Below are positions 37,758 through 49,800 of a stretch of 64,000 nt of DNA, piece after piece; the stretch's first letter is position 1; each line of letters begins with the position of its first letter. The stretch covers positions 765,050 to 829,049 of the forward strand of contig VFFE01007256.1 in assembly GCA_008921705.1 (NCBI GenBank), read 5' to 3'. The DNA comes from Burhinus oedicnemus. Taxonomy: Eukaryota; Chordata; Aves; Charadriiformes; Burhinidae. A model generated the notes under the pieces. The model was not told the origin of the DNA. It worked only from the letters and a program-made list of their open reading frames with translations, and ran no database searches. A program made the position numbers and the translations under genes.

Positions 37758-40700
37758 AGGCTGAAAAACAGTCTATAAAACTATAGAGTCACTGACCAAA
37801 CTCACTCAGGATCATTGTGTATAAAATCCTGCGACTATTGAAGCTACATTATTTAAAGTCGCTTTCCAAGTACGTTACAAAAAGCATGTGCACAGCTACT
37901 GACTGAGGACGACTTTTATTTTCAAAGGATTGTTCAAGCGCACAATTATTTCACTGACAGTTTTCCAAAAACTACAAACCTTTAAGTTTCAAACTGGGAA
38001 ATCAAAACAACGAGCAGTGATACTCTCAGATGTAAGGCCCCATGTACGTGGAGGAGAGTGTTAAGAGTAGGTTAAGAAGTACAGTCAGAAAAGCATCCAA
38101 AATGATGGCAAGGATTTTGCTGGGACCTCCTGAAAGTGAGAAAGATTAGAACAACATCTGCAGGTGGAGGAGGAAGGTACAGACCTGATCTAAGAGGGAT
38201 GAAAGGACAGCACATCCCGATCTGCACTGCTGGGAGAGTCAGTATTAGCTGGAGTGATCCAACTGTCTGACCAAGAGGTCCCTTCTTTCTTTGTTAATGA
38301 ACTGGAAAGATTTTCTCTTGTGCACGTAACAGTTTCTGCTTTTTGAGCAGAAGCAGAGAGCTCTGTTCCAATTGATCTACCTTGCTGCCTGTTCTAGTAA
38401 AGAAATGCAGTATCTTTTGCCAGCAGCTGAAGAGGTCACCATCAGAAGCTGACCTGCATCCTTTAACTGATTTAATACCAACGAGACTACTGTATTTTGT
38501 ATTTTTTGAGGATCTTACTGAAGCCAGCATCAAAGAGGAAACTAGAAGCAGGCACATATTTCACTTGCTCACATCTTTCTATCAGCAGACTCCAGTGCTT
38601 ATCAAGATGACTTCATCCAAGGCAGTCTCTCAGCTGGCCCAGACTGATAAACTGTCCCCATGCGCTGGATCCCTGAATCATAGGAACATTTGACAAGGCT
38701 TCAAAGTCACTTCTTAGGCTTTGCTAGAAACTCTGAATTAATTTTTCCCTCCTCTGCCTAAGGAGAAGAACTAATTCTTATAACAGATCCAAAGAACCAT
38801 CACAGGATGAATCACCTAATGAATTACTCAAGTATTTGATTCTCTGCAGATGGCCTCGCTTCCTACCACTGCTCCCTACGTGCTGCTCTAAGTCCTGGTA
38901 TTCCAAAACAACGTAACGTAATATCAGTAACTGGACAAACATTGCATTTCACCCTGGAAATGGCTTGTACAGCAGATTGTGCCCTATACTAACCTCTCGG
39001 ACATTGCTGAAACATTTACTACGTGAAGTTAACCCAACCATACAGAGCTGCATTATAAAGTTTTGTGGTCATAGACTATCCAGTTCAAACATGATACACT
39101 TGCAGGCAGCCATGCAAAGCCTAGCTGGAATCCAAGGAGGAAACGTAGATCTCCTATTTCGGTGGCAGCCATGAAAACAGTGGCCATACCCATTGCCTGC
39201 CCCGGGTTCAACCAACAGGTTTAAGTAGAGTTGTTCTGCCCCATCCACCCTCAGCTGTGCACATTCAGCAATGTCTTCTCATTCAACACTGAAATAAAAG
39301 CAGGTTCCCTTGCACAGAAAGAAAACCCATTACCCAGCAGTGTTAGCAGGCTCTTACCCTCTTCCACAAGCCAGCGCAAATGGGGTATATCATCCTTGGC
39401 ATGCTGGCTCATTTCTGTTGCTAGAATTAATTCAGAATGCCAATACAGACCTAATAAAAAGGCACAGTTTCTTCCACTCCTACTTTCAGGATAGTGTCTC
39501 AGAACAACACCCCCCCAAGGTAGCAGAAATGAGGAATTTTAATTTCAGCATTACATTTTTCAGAGGAAAGAACAGTCAGCAGCAGGAAAAGCCAGCGAGA
39601 ATTACACTAGCTAAAGAGTATTTTAGGTAGTAAATGCAGACAAGCAAAAACCAGGTCACTGGGAAAAATAAAAGCTAAGGTGCTACATAGCAGATATTCT
39701 GACACCACGTAAAAAGGATCCCAGAGCAGTGTCGAATTTGCCGTAAGAACAGAGCAGGTTAACATAACAGCTATAAATACTAATTGTGTAGCATCTTCTG
39801 CTTGCTTGTTACCCAACAGGCCAGGGAAGACATTTCAAGGAGATTTTTTGACATAAATAATGGAACTCATGAGAAAAGCGTCTTAGATTAGAGCAGTCAA
39901 ATAACTATGGACTTCAAGAAGTACTCTGAGTCCCTACGGAGTCATATTCCCCCAGAGGTTCTACAGCTCAATTTTTTCTGCAACCACATAGACTGATACA
40001 GATATTTATACTCCGACTACAACATATCATGTAAAATTAAAGTGCCTGCTCTCAAGAAGCATTAACAAAAGTAATAAAATGAATGTCAGAAGGGTACGTG
40101 GCTTATAAGGAGCTTCTGCTTAAACGTGCAATACAACAAAAAGACACTAACCCCTGTTGCACCCAGGATCCATGAACATCATCGTGATAAACAGCTTAAC
40201 AGCAGCAGGAACACTACAAACAGGATTGCTGTTAGCAGGGTGGACACAGAAATGGCACCTAATAATCCAGTTTCTGTGACAGGACAGGGATGTCCTCTCC
40301 TACCTGAAGCTGTGCCCCAGCACTGCCTCAACAGCTTGTCACCATGCCTCCCACCGCAGATTACATTCCTCCCCATCTGTTTGAGCTGTTTATATGAACA
40401 GTCCTTAAAGTGTTCCAGCAAAAAATGAGCCTGCTCAGCTTCAATCGTGTCCTTTTCATTAACCGAGCTCACTCCGTGCTTCTTCACCCCTTTCAACACA
40501 AACTACTCAGACAGAAGCTCGGTGTCGGCAGCCGCTCGTCACCCATCAAAGCTGTCAATGCAGAGGTTGCATCCTTGATGTAGCACTGGCATGTCTCATA
40601 ACACATATCTTTAAGATTAACAAATTTTCAGACATTCTTTAATAAAGCAAGATTTATGACAATGACAAATAATTAATCTTCAGGAGATAGCCTTTGTCCT

Positions 40701-43700
40701 ATTTTTATCTCCACTGTGCCAAGCCAGTTACATACCTCCAGACCTCTGTAAACATTTGGCGGCGTCAGTTGTCCTCTGTAAACCATGGGAAGCACCACTG
40801 TTGGGTCTGTCTGTGGTCTTTGTCCAGATGTTCTGCTGTTAATCAACCCTCCCTTCCCATCACGAAAGCGCTTGTTAACAATGGTATGCTTGTTTTGCTT
40901 TTTTTACAGAGCTGCTTTCAGACAGGTTGGACAGTTTTCTAGTTTTGCTTCAGCTTTCCTTCTGACAGATGCTTTAATACAAGTTACCTCAAAACTGACA
41001 GCCTTTCCCCAAGGTGCAGTGCGCACAGCCATGCCTTTACCCTTCTAAGTGGATTTCTCTCCACCCCGAGGTTTGCAGATGCAGCCCTCCAGCTGCAGCT
41101 CAGCTCTTTCCTACAGTGCGTCCTTTCTGAAGCCCACACCTCGGTGGCAAACCAAAAAGAGAGAGGGGATACATGCAGGTGCCGTCCCTGCAAGCGATGA
41201 TTTATGAGAACCTTTTTATGGATCCTTCCACTCTTACCCACCCCTCCCACTGCCATGTGTGCTCCCCTTGATAGATCCTCAGGAAACATTTCACCCTGCC
41301 TGGCTTAATCCTGTTCGGGCTTTGTCCTGCAGCCTAGTCTCCAGAACTATATCGCACAGACAGACAATTCGTCTCTCCCTGTCACATGCAAAACAGCCAT
41401 AATTGGTATAGCCATCAATTATAAGTAGGCAAAGTGCTAATGTTTGCCTCTAAGTGTATTTTACACACAGAAATATAAACCAGGCATTATTATTTCATAG
41501 AAGTGCAATTATTTTCTCTTGTTTCACCAGGTGTTCTGGCAAAAAGGCCACCGGCATATATATTCTAAAAGGCAGAAAGAATAACATTACAGATGCAGCA
41601 AGGAGAGGACAGTACGGGCTGTGTGAAGTTACCAGCATTTCAGCAAGCACTGAAAGGCTGAAAGATACAGAGCCAAATAAATAACTTCAAGGGCATCAGC
41701 TGGGTATAATAACCATCAGAAATGCACCCAAAGAAAATGATATGACACAACTGATAGGAGATAATGAAGTGAAGAAACACTTCAGTAAACAATGACTGCC
41801 CTTAAAAAGCCAGAAAGGCTCAACCAAAGGTAGGGAAATAGACCTCTTAGGGAAGAGTTGTTAGCCCTCAAACAGTTAAATTCAGAGGGCGGGTAGTTCA
41901 CAGCGAATTTCTGTTTCATAGCCTTATTCTGATGTAGAAGGAAGCATAACTGACGCTGCTGCTGCACTCCTGGATGCAATGTCCCACCCCAAAGCCATTG
42001 AGGCTCGTAGACCTCATACTGCCAGAACAAGCTTTGAGTCCACGGCCTGCAGGAAGCAGGGGATGAAGAGTGAGAAACTGAGTTTCTGCACAGAGCAGAA
42101 TTCAGGACGGTGTAATTCCGACACACATCCCTTCAACCAGGGTAATCCTTCCTGCAGGTGCAAGCCCAAATTTGAGGGCTACTTGTGCTAGCTTACACAT
42201 CAAGATGCAAGACCTCCAACACCAGAAAGCCAGACAGAAAAGCAGCTGCAGAGAAGGAACTGCAAACAGAGAGATGTCAGTCTTCTTTTCTCCATTCCTA
42301 ATCCAAACTTTGTACCACAAAAATCCCAGATGAGTCAATAGCCCAAAAAGGGGTTATTCCACATGTTAAAACTATGCAGGCATAGGCAGAGAGTTAATAC
42401 TGCGACCAATTTAGACCCTGAGCAGCTGATAGCTGCACTCCGTGCTACACTAACCTATGCTTTGCCTCCTCTCAGTCAACTCACATCTCTAAACATCTTT
42501 ACAACTGCCTGGGACAGAGGGAAAACCTCACCCTTACCTGGCGTCGTGCTGCAAGCGGGAGCAGGGCCGGGCACCGCGGAGCTCTCTGAGCACACAAACC
42601 AGCCCACTCGTTTTCTTCTGCTCCCAAATTCTCTTCATCTCTGCCCTCACTTGCAGATATAACTAAGCCTCTACATACAGACAAATCCTAAATATTGACA
42701 GCTTGTAAAAGGCTTAGTACCGAGGACTGCTGTGAAGTATTATTTCATGGTGTAGTTTGCTTTCCAGAGCAACTCGCATCTCACTATCCAAGTAGAAGCT
42801 ATCAGATACTCAGAGAAAGCTTCCGAACCACAGCTAGGGAGGCAAGCACGGCACAGGGTGCTGGGAACAAGCACGATTTGCAAGTGCCAGGCATCTGCCA
42901 AACACCTAAGAAAAACTATATACACCCATATATGAAAGCACAAAGCTAACAGCATTCCCAAAATACACAGTGTCATGCACCACGTGCTTGAGGACCACCC
43001 TGAGCTTTAGCAGTAAGCTAAAACCAACCAAGCCTCCCGTGGAAAAAGAGTTATTTTGGATTTTGATCAGCTTCTCAGCTGATTCAGTTTGCTGCATGTG
43101 TGAGCACACAGGATGGAGCACAGCACGGACAGGAGTGAAAACGTGAGGAGATGGAGAGTGTTTCAGTGTCAGTGCTGACCTATGGCCTGTAGCTGACTTC
43201 ACAGACACTGCTGGATTTTCTTTCACAATGTTCACAGCAGTGCTTCACGATTTTCCCATATTTAGCCTTTTATCACCAAATGCTAACACCTAATTTCCAG
43301 AAGCAGACCCTTTGTAAAATAGATTTTACTAAGCTGATTATTTAATATGTCAACTTTGTTCTTTTAATGATACTAAATATTTTCTGCCTTCACGTTTTCA
43401 GGGAAAGCACACGCCATTCACGTCTGCACTGCTGAGTGATGTTCCATTCCCAGTCCCGGCAGCTGAATAGCCTTCACTGTCCACAGGGAGTGGACATTTT
43501 GCAGCAACAGATCTTATTCTTTGGGAACCGCGTGCTTCAGAAATTTCACACCAATTTGACAAATAAATTATAAAGCACCTCACCAGTTTCAGCGAAGTAC
43601 TTATGATTTGCATTTGTGTAGCTAAAAATAGGATTCAAGGGAAAAGTCCAAGACAGACCCAGCTTGATTCAGTTCCCTGTTTATTCCCAGTGCTAAGTGA

Positions 43701-44660
43701 GTCAGCTAATGACAAGCTTATGGGACAGCAAGCATCACTGGCCTTTTCTTGAAAGTCCACTTGGAGACTGATGCAGTAGCGCAAGCATTTGAATCCCAAC
43801 CTTCCCTGCTCATGTCAGTTCTAGGCAGAAAAAATTCCAGACACCAGAGGATCGGCCAGGCTCACACCAACGCAGTGGCCCAGGAAGGGTTCCTTGGGCA
43901 GCGACGGTGCCAGGTTTCCATTCTGCTGCTCAGCCCAGTTTCATTCTCAGCTCGTTCCCACCCTGCACAAGCCGTGCATCTCATTTTTGACATTTAACTT
44001 AAATCTCATATTATTTGCATCTGCAGACTTCTCTTGGAGGACACTCCAAAAATCAGCTGTCCAATACAACATGGATTCAGAAGTTAACTGCGGTCTTTAG
44101 GTCACCACAATAAGAACTGCGAAGATACCAACTGCAAATGAATTAGTTACACACATACTCACACGTACCTTGAAGCACTGCTCGCAACATAGCAAAAATA
44201 CCCTGCTTAGCCCAGCAGCTGAGATATGCACACTTGTACTTTAAACAAAAGACATTTCTTCTTGTAGACAGATATGATGAATGAATCTAAGACACAAACC
44301 AAAAAAGTTTGAGAAACTTCTTTCTTGAGCAGGAGTCAACACAAGAGAGAATGAGCGCAATGTTATTCAGTAGATCATCTATCTACAAAGCACATTAATT
44401 TCATAAATTACAACTCAAATATTACTACATCTGATGAATACCATAAAACAAGTTGCATTTGTCTGACTTTGACAGTGGGCAGTGGTAAGACGCACACAGG
44501 ATCAACCTCATCTAAGACTGTTTCCATACTTTCTGCTATGTGGGATGAGGTACTGGGAGCACTCCTGCCTTTGTTCATGTCTCCCAAGCCAGAAGTTTTC
44601 ATAACTCATACCTGCTCATTCACCACCCATTTCTTGTTACTCCTCCATCACAAAATCAGG

Positions 44661-44678
44661 CAGCTATCGCGATAGCTG
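44661..44678. other. Perfect 18-bp palindrome
   Basis: CAGCTATCGCGATAGCTG is its own reverse complement over 18 bases, with no spacer, and has two CpG steps at its centre. One such palindrome is not improbable in 64 kb (roughly one in four windows by a random-base estimate), so function is not implied. Confidence 0.97.
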
Positions 44679-45593
44679 TGGCTTGATGACCCCTGCTATT
44701 GCGAGTGACCCCCTCCCCTTGCTTGCTACAGCCCCTGCCTGCAACTAGCTCGTCTCATACTTACTAGCCATCTCCTTCGTGCGTTTATAAAGTTGCTAGC
44801 ACAATGAGGTCTTTGTTCAAAAGTACAGTTTCTGGGGACATCAGTAAAACACATTAATTAATATGCTGCATTATAAAAATCCAATCATACACCCAATGCA
44901 ACTGTGCTTAGTAATACTAAAATTACTATAAAAAAAAAATATTTACAATAAGGGATGGAGACGGTCAAGGTCAGAGAGTGCAACAATAATGACACAAACC
45001 AGGGGGAAATGATACATGAACAGGAAACAAAAAGATTAAGGAAGCTTTGAAAAGACAGCAATGAAAAACAAAAGATGGTATAAACCAGTGAGGAGCTTAC
45101 AGGCACTAGGCCAAAAATGTCTAGGCTTCTTCTCCTTCTGGTGCTGTGAAATGAGAGAACAGTCAGAGGGGTGAAGGGCCAACAATTTAAAAATGAATAT
45201 AACACGTCAGCTAATCTACTCGAACTTTGTGCCAAACACCAGCAGTTAAGATTGAAGCAGGTTTCAAAAGAGGACGGGGCACTGATATCAGCTTACAAGA
45301 ACAGCCAGGTTTCAGTAGAAGAAACAAGACTCTCCGATGACTGCAAGCCCCTCATTTCCTTGCAGGGGACCGTCAGCTCAGTCTCAGGCTGCCCATTTCA
45401 TCCTTACCTGCACCAAGCTTCTTGGTACTCCCCCTGGAGCAAAGCTCTCTGAGGCCAAGCAGGACCAGGATCAGGCTGAGCGGAGGTCTGACCCAGCTCA
45501 GCAGTTCCCATGCTCTAAAAGATGCGTGGCTCGGTCCCAGAGCGCCCGCAGCAGCCCTTTGTCCGAAACTGGGGTTACACATAATCCTCTGAC

Positions 45594-46280
45594 TCAGAAA
45601 AAACCTTTGCTACTGGTATTACTGGATGCTGAGAGTGCATTGTGCTGAGTACTTGCAGGCTTCCCTGGGGGCCTGTGGGATGCTCCCAGGCTCCACGGGT
45701 TGTGGGTGCCCCTTCTCACGGATCCACTGCCCTGTACCCCACCATCGTCCTCCCTGCACACCAATGGGAAAGAGGAGCAAAACGAAGGCAGCGAGTAGCA
45801 AAACAACCCTCTGAAATGATCACCTCCAACCACAGCCCCTCCATTTCTCTGATTCCCATCTGTACACAGTAACTGTGTGTGGTGACAAGCACTGGCTTCC
45901 CAAACCAAAGCAGCAAGAGCTGCACATGCTCGGGAGGTTTTTTTATTTAGTTGTTTTCTCCGGTGGGACCCCAGGTGATTTTGACTTCTCCCAGTTCCTG
46001 GAAAAGCCATCTTCTGTCTCACTGGCCCGATCCACGCCCATTCTGCCTGCCAGGCCCCCGGCCACAGTACAGGGTCTGGTTCCTCCTTCTCCCATCGCTC
46101 AAGCTTTACCCATGCTGTTCTTCTGCTCACAAAGAGCTTCCAGCTGACCTTGCTTGGCCGCCTGTAATGGCACAACCTCCCTCCTATTCCTCGTACACCG
46201 CCAGGCCTAGCTACCCATGGTGGTTGTACAAGGCACAAATGGCTATTTAAAAAGCAAGTGGTCTCCCCCGCAGGGTCCAC
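45594..46280 (-). other. Unrecognised 228-codon open frame (minus)
   Basis: This is the longest open frame not explained by CR1, on the minus strand in GC-rich DNA. It opens with GTG; its first ATG is codon 91, leaving 138 codons. I see no signal peptide, membrane segment or known motif. The composition (many W, R, S, P) is that of out-of-frame GC-rich DNA. Plus-strand frames of 62-99 codons overlap most of it. There is no obvious acceptor at its start or poly(A) site after its end. I regard it as most probably non-coding and list it so that it can be checked. Confidence 0.15.
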
Positions 46281-46789
46281 TCAAGCCAAAGCTTTGCCAC
46301 ACGCAGCCCATTCCCGGACCAGAGCATGAAAGTTTCTGCAGCTCAGATTTACCACTGCCGTCCCTCCTGATACACGGTATACTCTTGCTGCAGATCTTCT
46401 TTCACTGTGTTTTAAAACTGAAACCAGTAAAATTAATTTCATTAGTTTTGCAAGGTACGTAAGAGCTACTATATTTTCTTTTATTATCTTCATTTGCAAT
46501 TTCCTGATTGTTCCCTCATCAAAAGAACATAGTTACTACAGTGCATGCTAATTTAGAACACATTTGTCTTTATTAGAAAAAAAGAAAGCTTATTTTAGCT
46601 GAGACCGCAACAAAGGGCAGTGGACTCTGGTTCACCTTTGGAAAGGATTGAAGCGTTTTTGTCACCTACCTGAGTTCATGCAAAAAGCTCAAAGGGTGGT
46701 TGTGAATGGAAAGCTCTTCCTCTTCCCAGGGCTCAATGAATGCTTTAAATACTCAGCTTAAAACAGTAGTGGGATGCTTTTGTATACTT

Positions 46790-46804
46790 AAAAAAAAAAA
46801 AAAA
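46790..46804 (+). repeat. A15 tract
   Basis: Fifteen consecutive A within AT-rich DNA; a simple mononucleotide repeat. Confidence 0.9.
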
Positions 46805-49800
46805 TATTATCCTGTTCAAATATTCCTTTTTATATCCTATTTAAAATATTCCTTTTTCATATTCATGCAAGAAAGTGTCAAGCATCAGCTCTTAAGTGGT
46901 ATCTGTTCTGTAACTAGACACATCTGATTATGTGTTCTGTGGTCTTAAATGTGGTCTTAAAGAATGAAGGTGCCCCTCTTTCTGAGGACAAAAATGCACT
47001 TCAGAAAAGGAATGCAGAGGATATGAAGTCAAATATTTTTGGCTTCATTGCCCAAAAACGGACCACCCAACTTCCATCCAAATCAGACAAGACAGGAAAA
47101 CTTAACAACAATCCAGCATTAGGTCCTTGGTGTCCCCACTGTGAAGGGAGGCAGAGCTGGATTGCTCACAAAAACAAAAGTAGGGGATAAGAATGCCAGG
47201 CAGCCTTTGGGAGCCTACTGGGATACACAGTGCAGACCAGGGCAGCCTGTTTGGGCACGCAAGCATTCCTGAATTTTGGGGAGCTAAGCCTAGCTAAAGC
47301 TGTAACACCAGGTCATGCATTCAGCTCTAAAGAAAAGAAGACAGCTTTCAACCCTTAAGTGCAATTTTTGTTTTGTGGCTCTCATAGCTTAACGCAGACT
47401 CACCAAGCAACAGTGAAGAGTTACGCAGGGTAACAGACTCCAGAAGAGTTGGTGTAATAAACTAAGAAAATGGACACAATTTCTACCAAGGTCTTAAAGC
47501 AATGAGGTGTTACAAAGCCCTTCACAGGTTTTACATTTTGGGCCTTCTGCATGTAACGAACCCAACCAGAATGCAGCCATCACCTCCTCTCCACACTGAC
47601 CCAGCCAGATGATAAGGCAGTACTTCCATGAAAGGAAACATAATAACAACTACCGATTATATTCTCATCAGGAACATCTGGCTTTTAATAGCTGTGTTTC
47701 TGGAAGATTCCCACTTGCACTCTGTAGGTAGCCCTCAGATAAGCGGGATTTCCTCAAGCTGCAGGCACGCCAAGGGCCAAACCTCTCTTTAACAGACTCT
47801 TTTGCTCCAAACCTCAGCAGCACGATGAACACAAACCTTTTGCTCTGCTGTGGATTTAGAGTATCCCAGCAAGTAATCTCTGAAGTAATGAGTCCTGTCC
47901 AGTCGTGGCTTGGAGCAGATGACATTGGAAATCCAGCCCAGAGAGCTCAGTTTCCCTGTAAGGGAAGGACCGTAGCCACTCTTGAGGTAACCACCAAGCC
48001 CTTCGGGCATCTCAGTGGTTCAGCATTTTTCTCATTCTTCTTGTTAAAATGCTGTTCTCAAAATATTTTGCATGGCTGGAAGCTAGGAGCACAATTTTAA
48101 TCCTTCTCTCCATCATTAATTCATGCAATTATGTCTTCCCCTGTTCTCAATCAACATTTTGCCTTAGTACCCCACTGTCAATCATGCAATTAATACAGCA
48201 GCCGAGAACTAGGGCCTCTCTGTAGCATTATCTCCATGTCTAAGTGCAGAGAGAGGAAAAAAAGGCAGGCCTTGCTGCAGTATTAAGACCAGACCCAAGA
48301 GCAGGTGGGAAGACAGAGGAAAGAGATAATAAAAATAAAGATGTGCATAATTCTTCTCCAATCCGAAACGGAAATCACAGCTCACCACCTGCTCTTAATG
48401 CTCTTTTTCAGTGGACCAAGTCATCAGTGCAGTTTGCTGATGAACACAATTAGTTGTTTAGTTGAGGCAGCCACAGAGATTACAGGGCTATAGAGATTAC
48501 TATGCAAAGAAAGCAGAGCACACATGTGTGGACCACGCAATCATGCAGGGGATGCTAAATGCTTTGAGGGGGTTGTAGAAAGGAACTGGAATACATAAGA
48601 GATGAAAAAAAATGGGGAAAATTAATCAAAGAAGAATGGAGGGCTGAATGTCAGGCGAGCCACATAAGTTTATCTCTTCCCATCCCTGGGAGAGATGCTC
48701 AATGGAAATGGTGAAATAATCTCCCTAATTAGAACAGGGAGAAAACCCACTGACATACAGATATGCCTTTTATGCAGCAGGAGAAAGACCTAAAGGTCTT
48801 CTCTCATCCCCAGTTCTGATGCTATACAAATTCTTTAGCACCTAAACATTTGCACTGTAAGAAGCACAATCCCAATCCCAACGGATCAGTCAAAACACTG
48901 TGAGGGCATCAGCTGATCCTGGCCAGGTGTCCCTGCACACAAAGCTGAGGCTCTCCCTTGTGTATATCCTCTGCTTGACAGCAAGCCTGCCTCCTCCTTT
49001 TAAGCCATTAAGTTTTTATTCTCATTTTTGCCATTTGGCAAGAGGGAACCATGTTACTAAAATAGCTTTCATTAGAAATTACAACATAGAAAGATGCATC
49101 TTTGAACTCAATAGGTTTTCCAGAAACATTCCTTTTACTTTCACTGGAAAACTACCACCCCATCACCTTGATTTGTTCATTCATGGGCATATTGCTAAGC
49201 TATTATTCATATGCTGGAAAATATTTTGCTAGATGGCAAGTCTGTCAAACAACAGTAATATTCCTTGTTTGCAATAGTTACACCACATGAAGCATAATCC
49301 CAAATAAAAACTGTTTATAGGGTTTTCTGTCCTGTTGTTGTCAATCACTACATACCAGACTGGTTAGCACTGTTGATTTATTCTTGTTTTCCTTTGAATG
49401 TTTCCACTCTTTTAAGCTTTTTTTCATAGACACAGTTGACATTGTTCTGAGTTCATCTCTTTACATTTTCCTTATGGTTTTGCAGAGACTTCACAAACAT
49501 AACTGCAGGTTGCTTCTGGCATTAAACCCCTCCTCCTTCCTCTCTCCTCTAGCTTATACCATCTTTCAAATTATAATTTTTAGTCTATTTCTCTTGGCCA
49601 CACTGTAACTTCTTCATGGCAATTTTTCTTCAAATAGACTGTGGGTCCTTTTATCTGTTGCTTCTTCAAAGCTATCAGTCAGGTTTAGACCTACCTGATC
49701 TCACATTTGGTACCAGATGACCCGAAGGTTTCATACCGAACTCCACAAGTTGCCTTTCTCCTTTTCAAATCCTGGCATTGATGAAGATCCAAAAGTCATT

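Larger units (their letters stand above)
35810..45593. other. Long single-copy non-coding stretch
   Basis: Almost 10 kb without a recognisable gene or interspersed repeat. It contains an A/C-biased tract (37644-37757), a small (AAT)n run (37116-37128), and an 18-base perfect palindrome (44661-44678). AT-rich patches at 36020-36190, 41380-41470 and 43240-43420 have the look of conserved elements. A short open frame at 42087-42188 ends in an EGF-like cysteine pattern (see findings). Other open frames are at most 116 codons and overlap on both strands. Confidence 0.5.
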
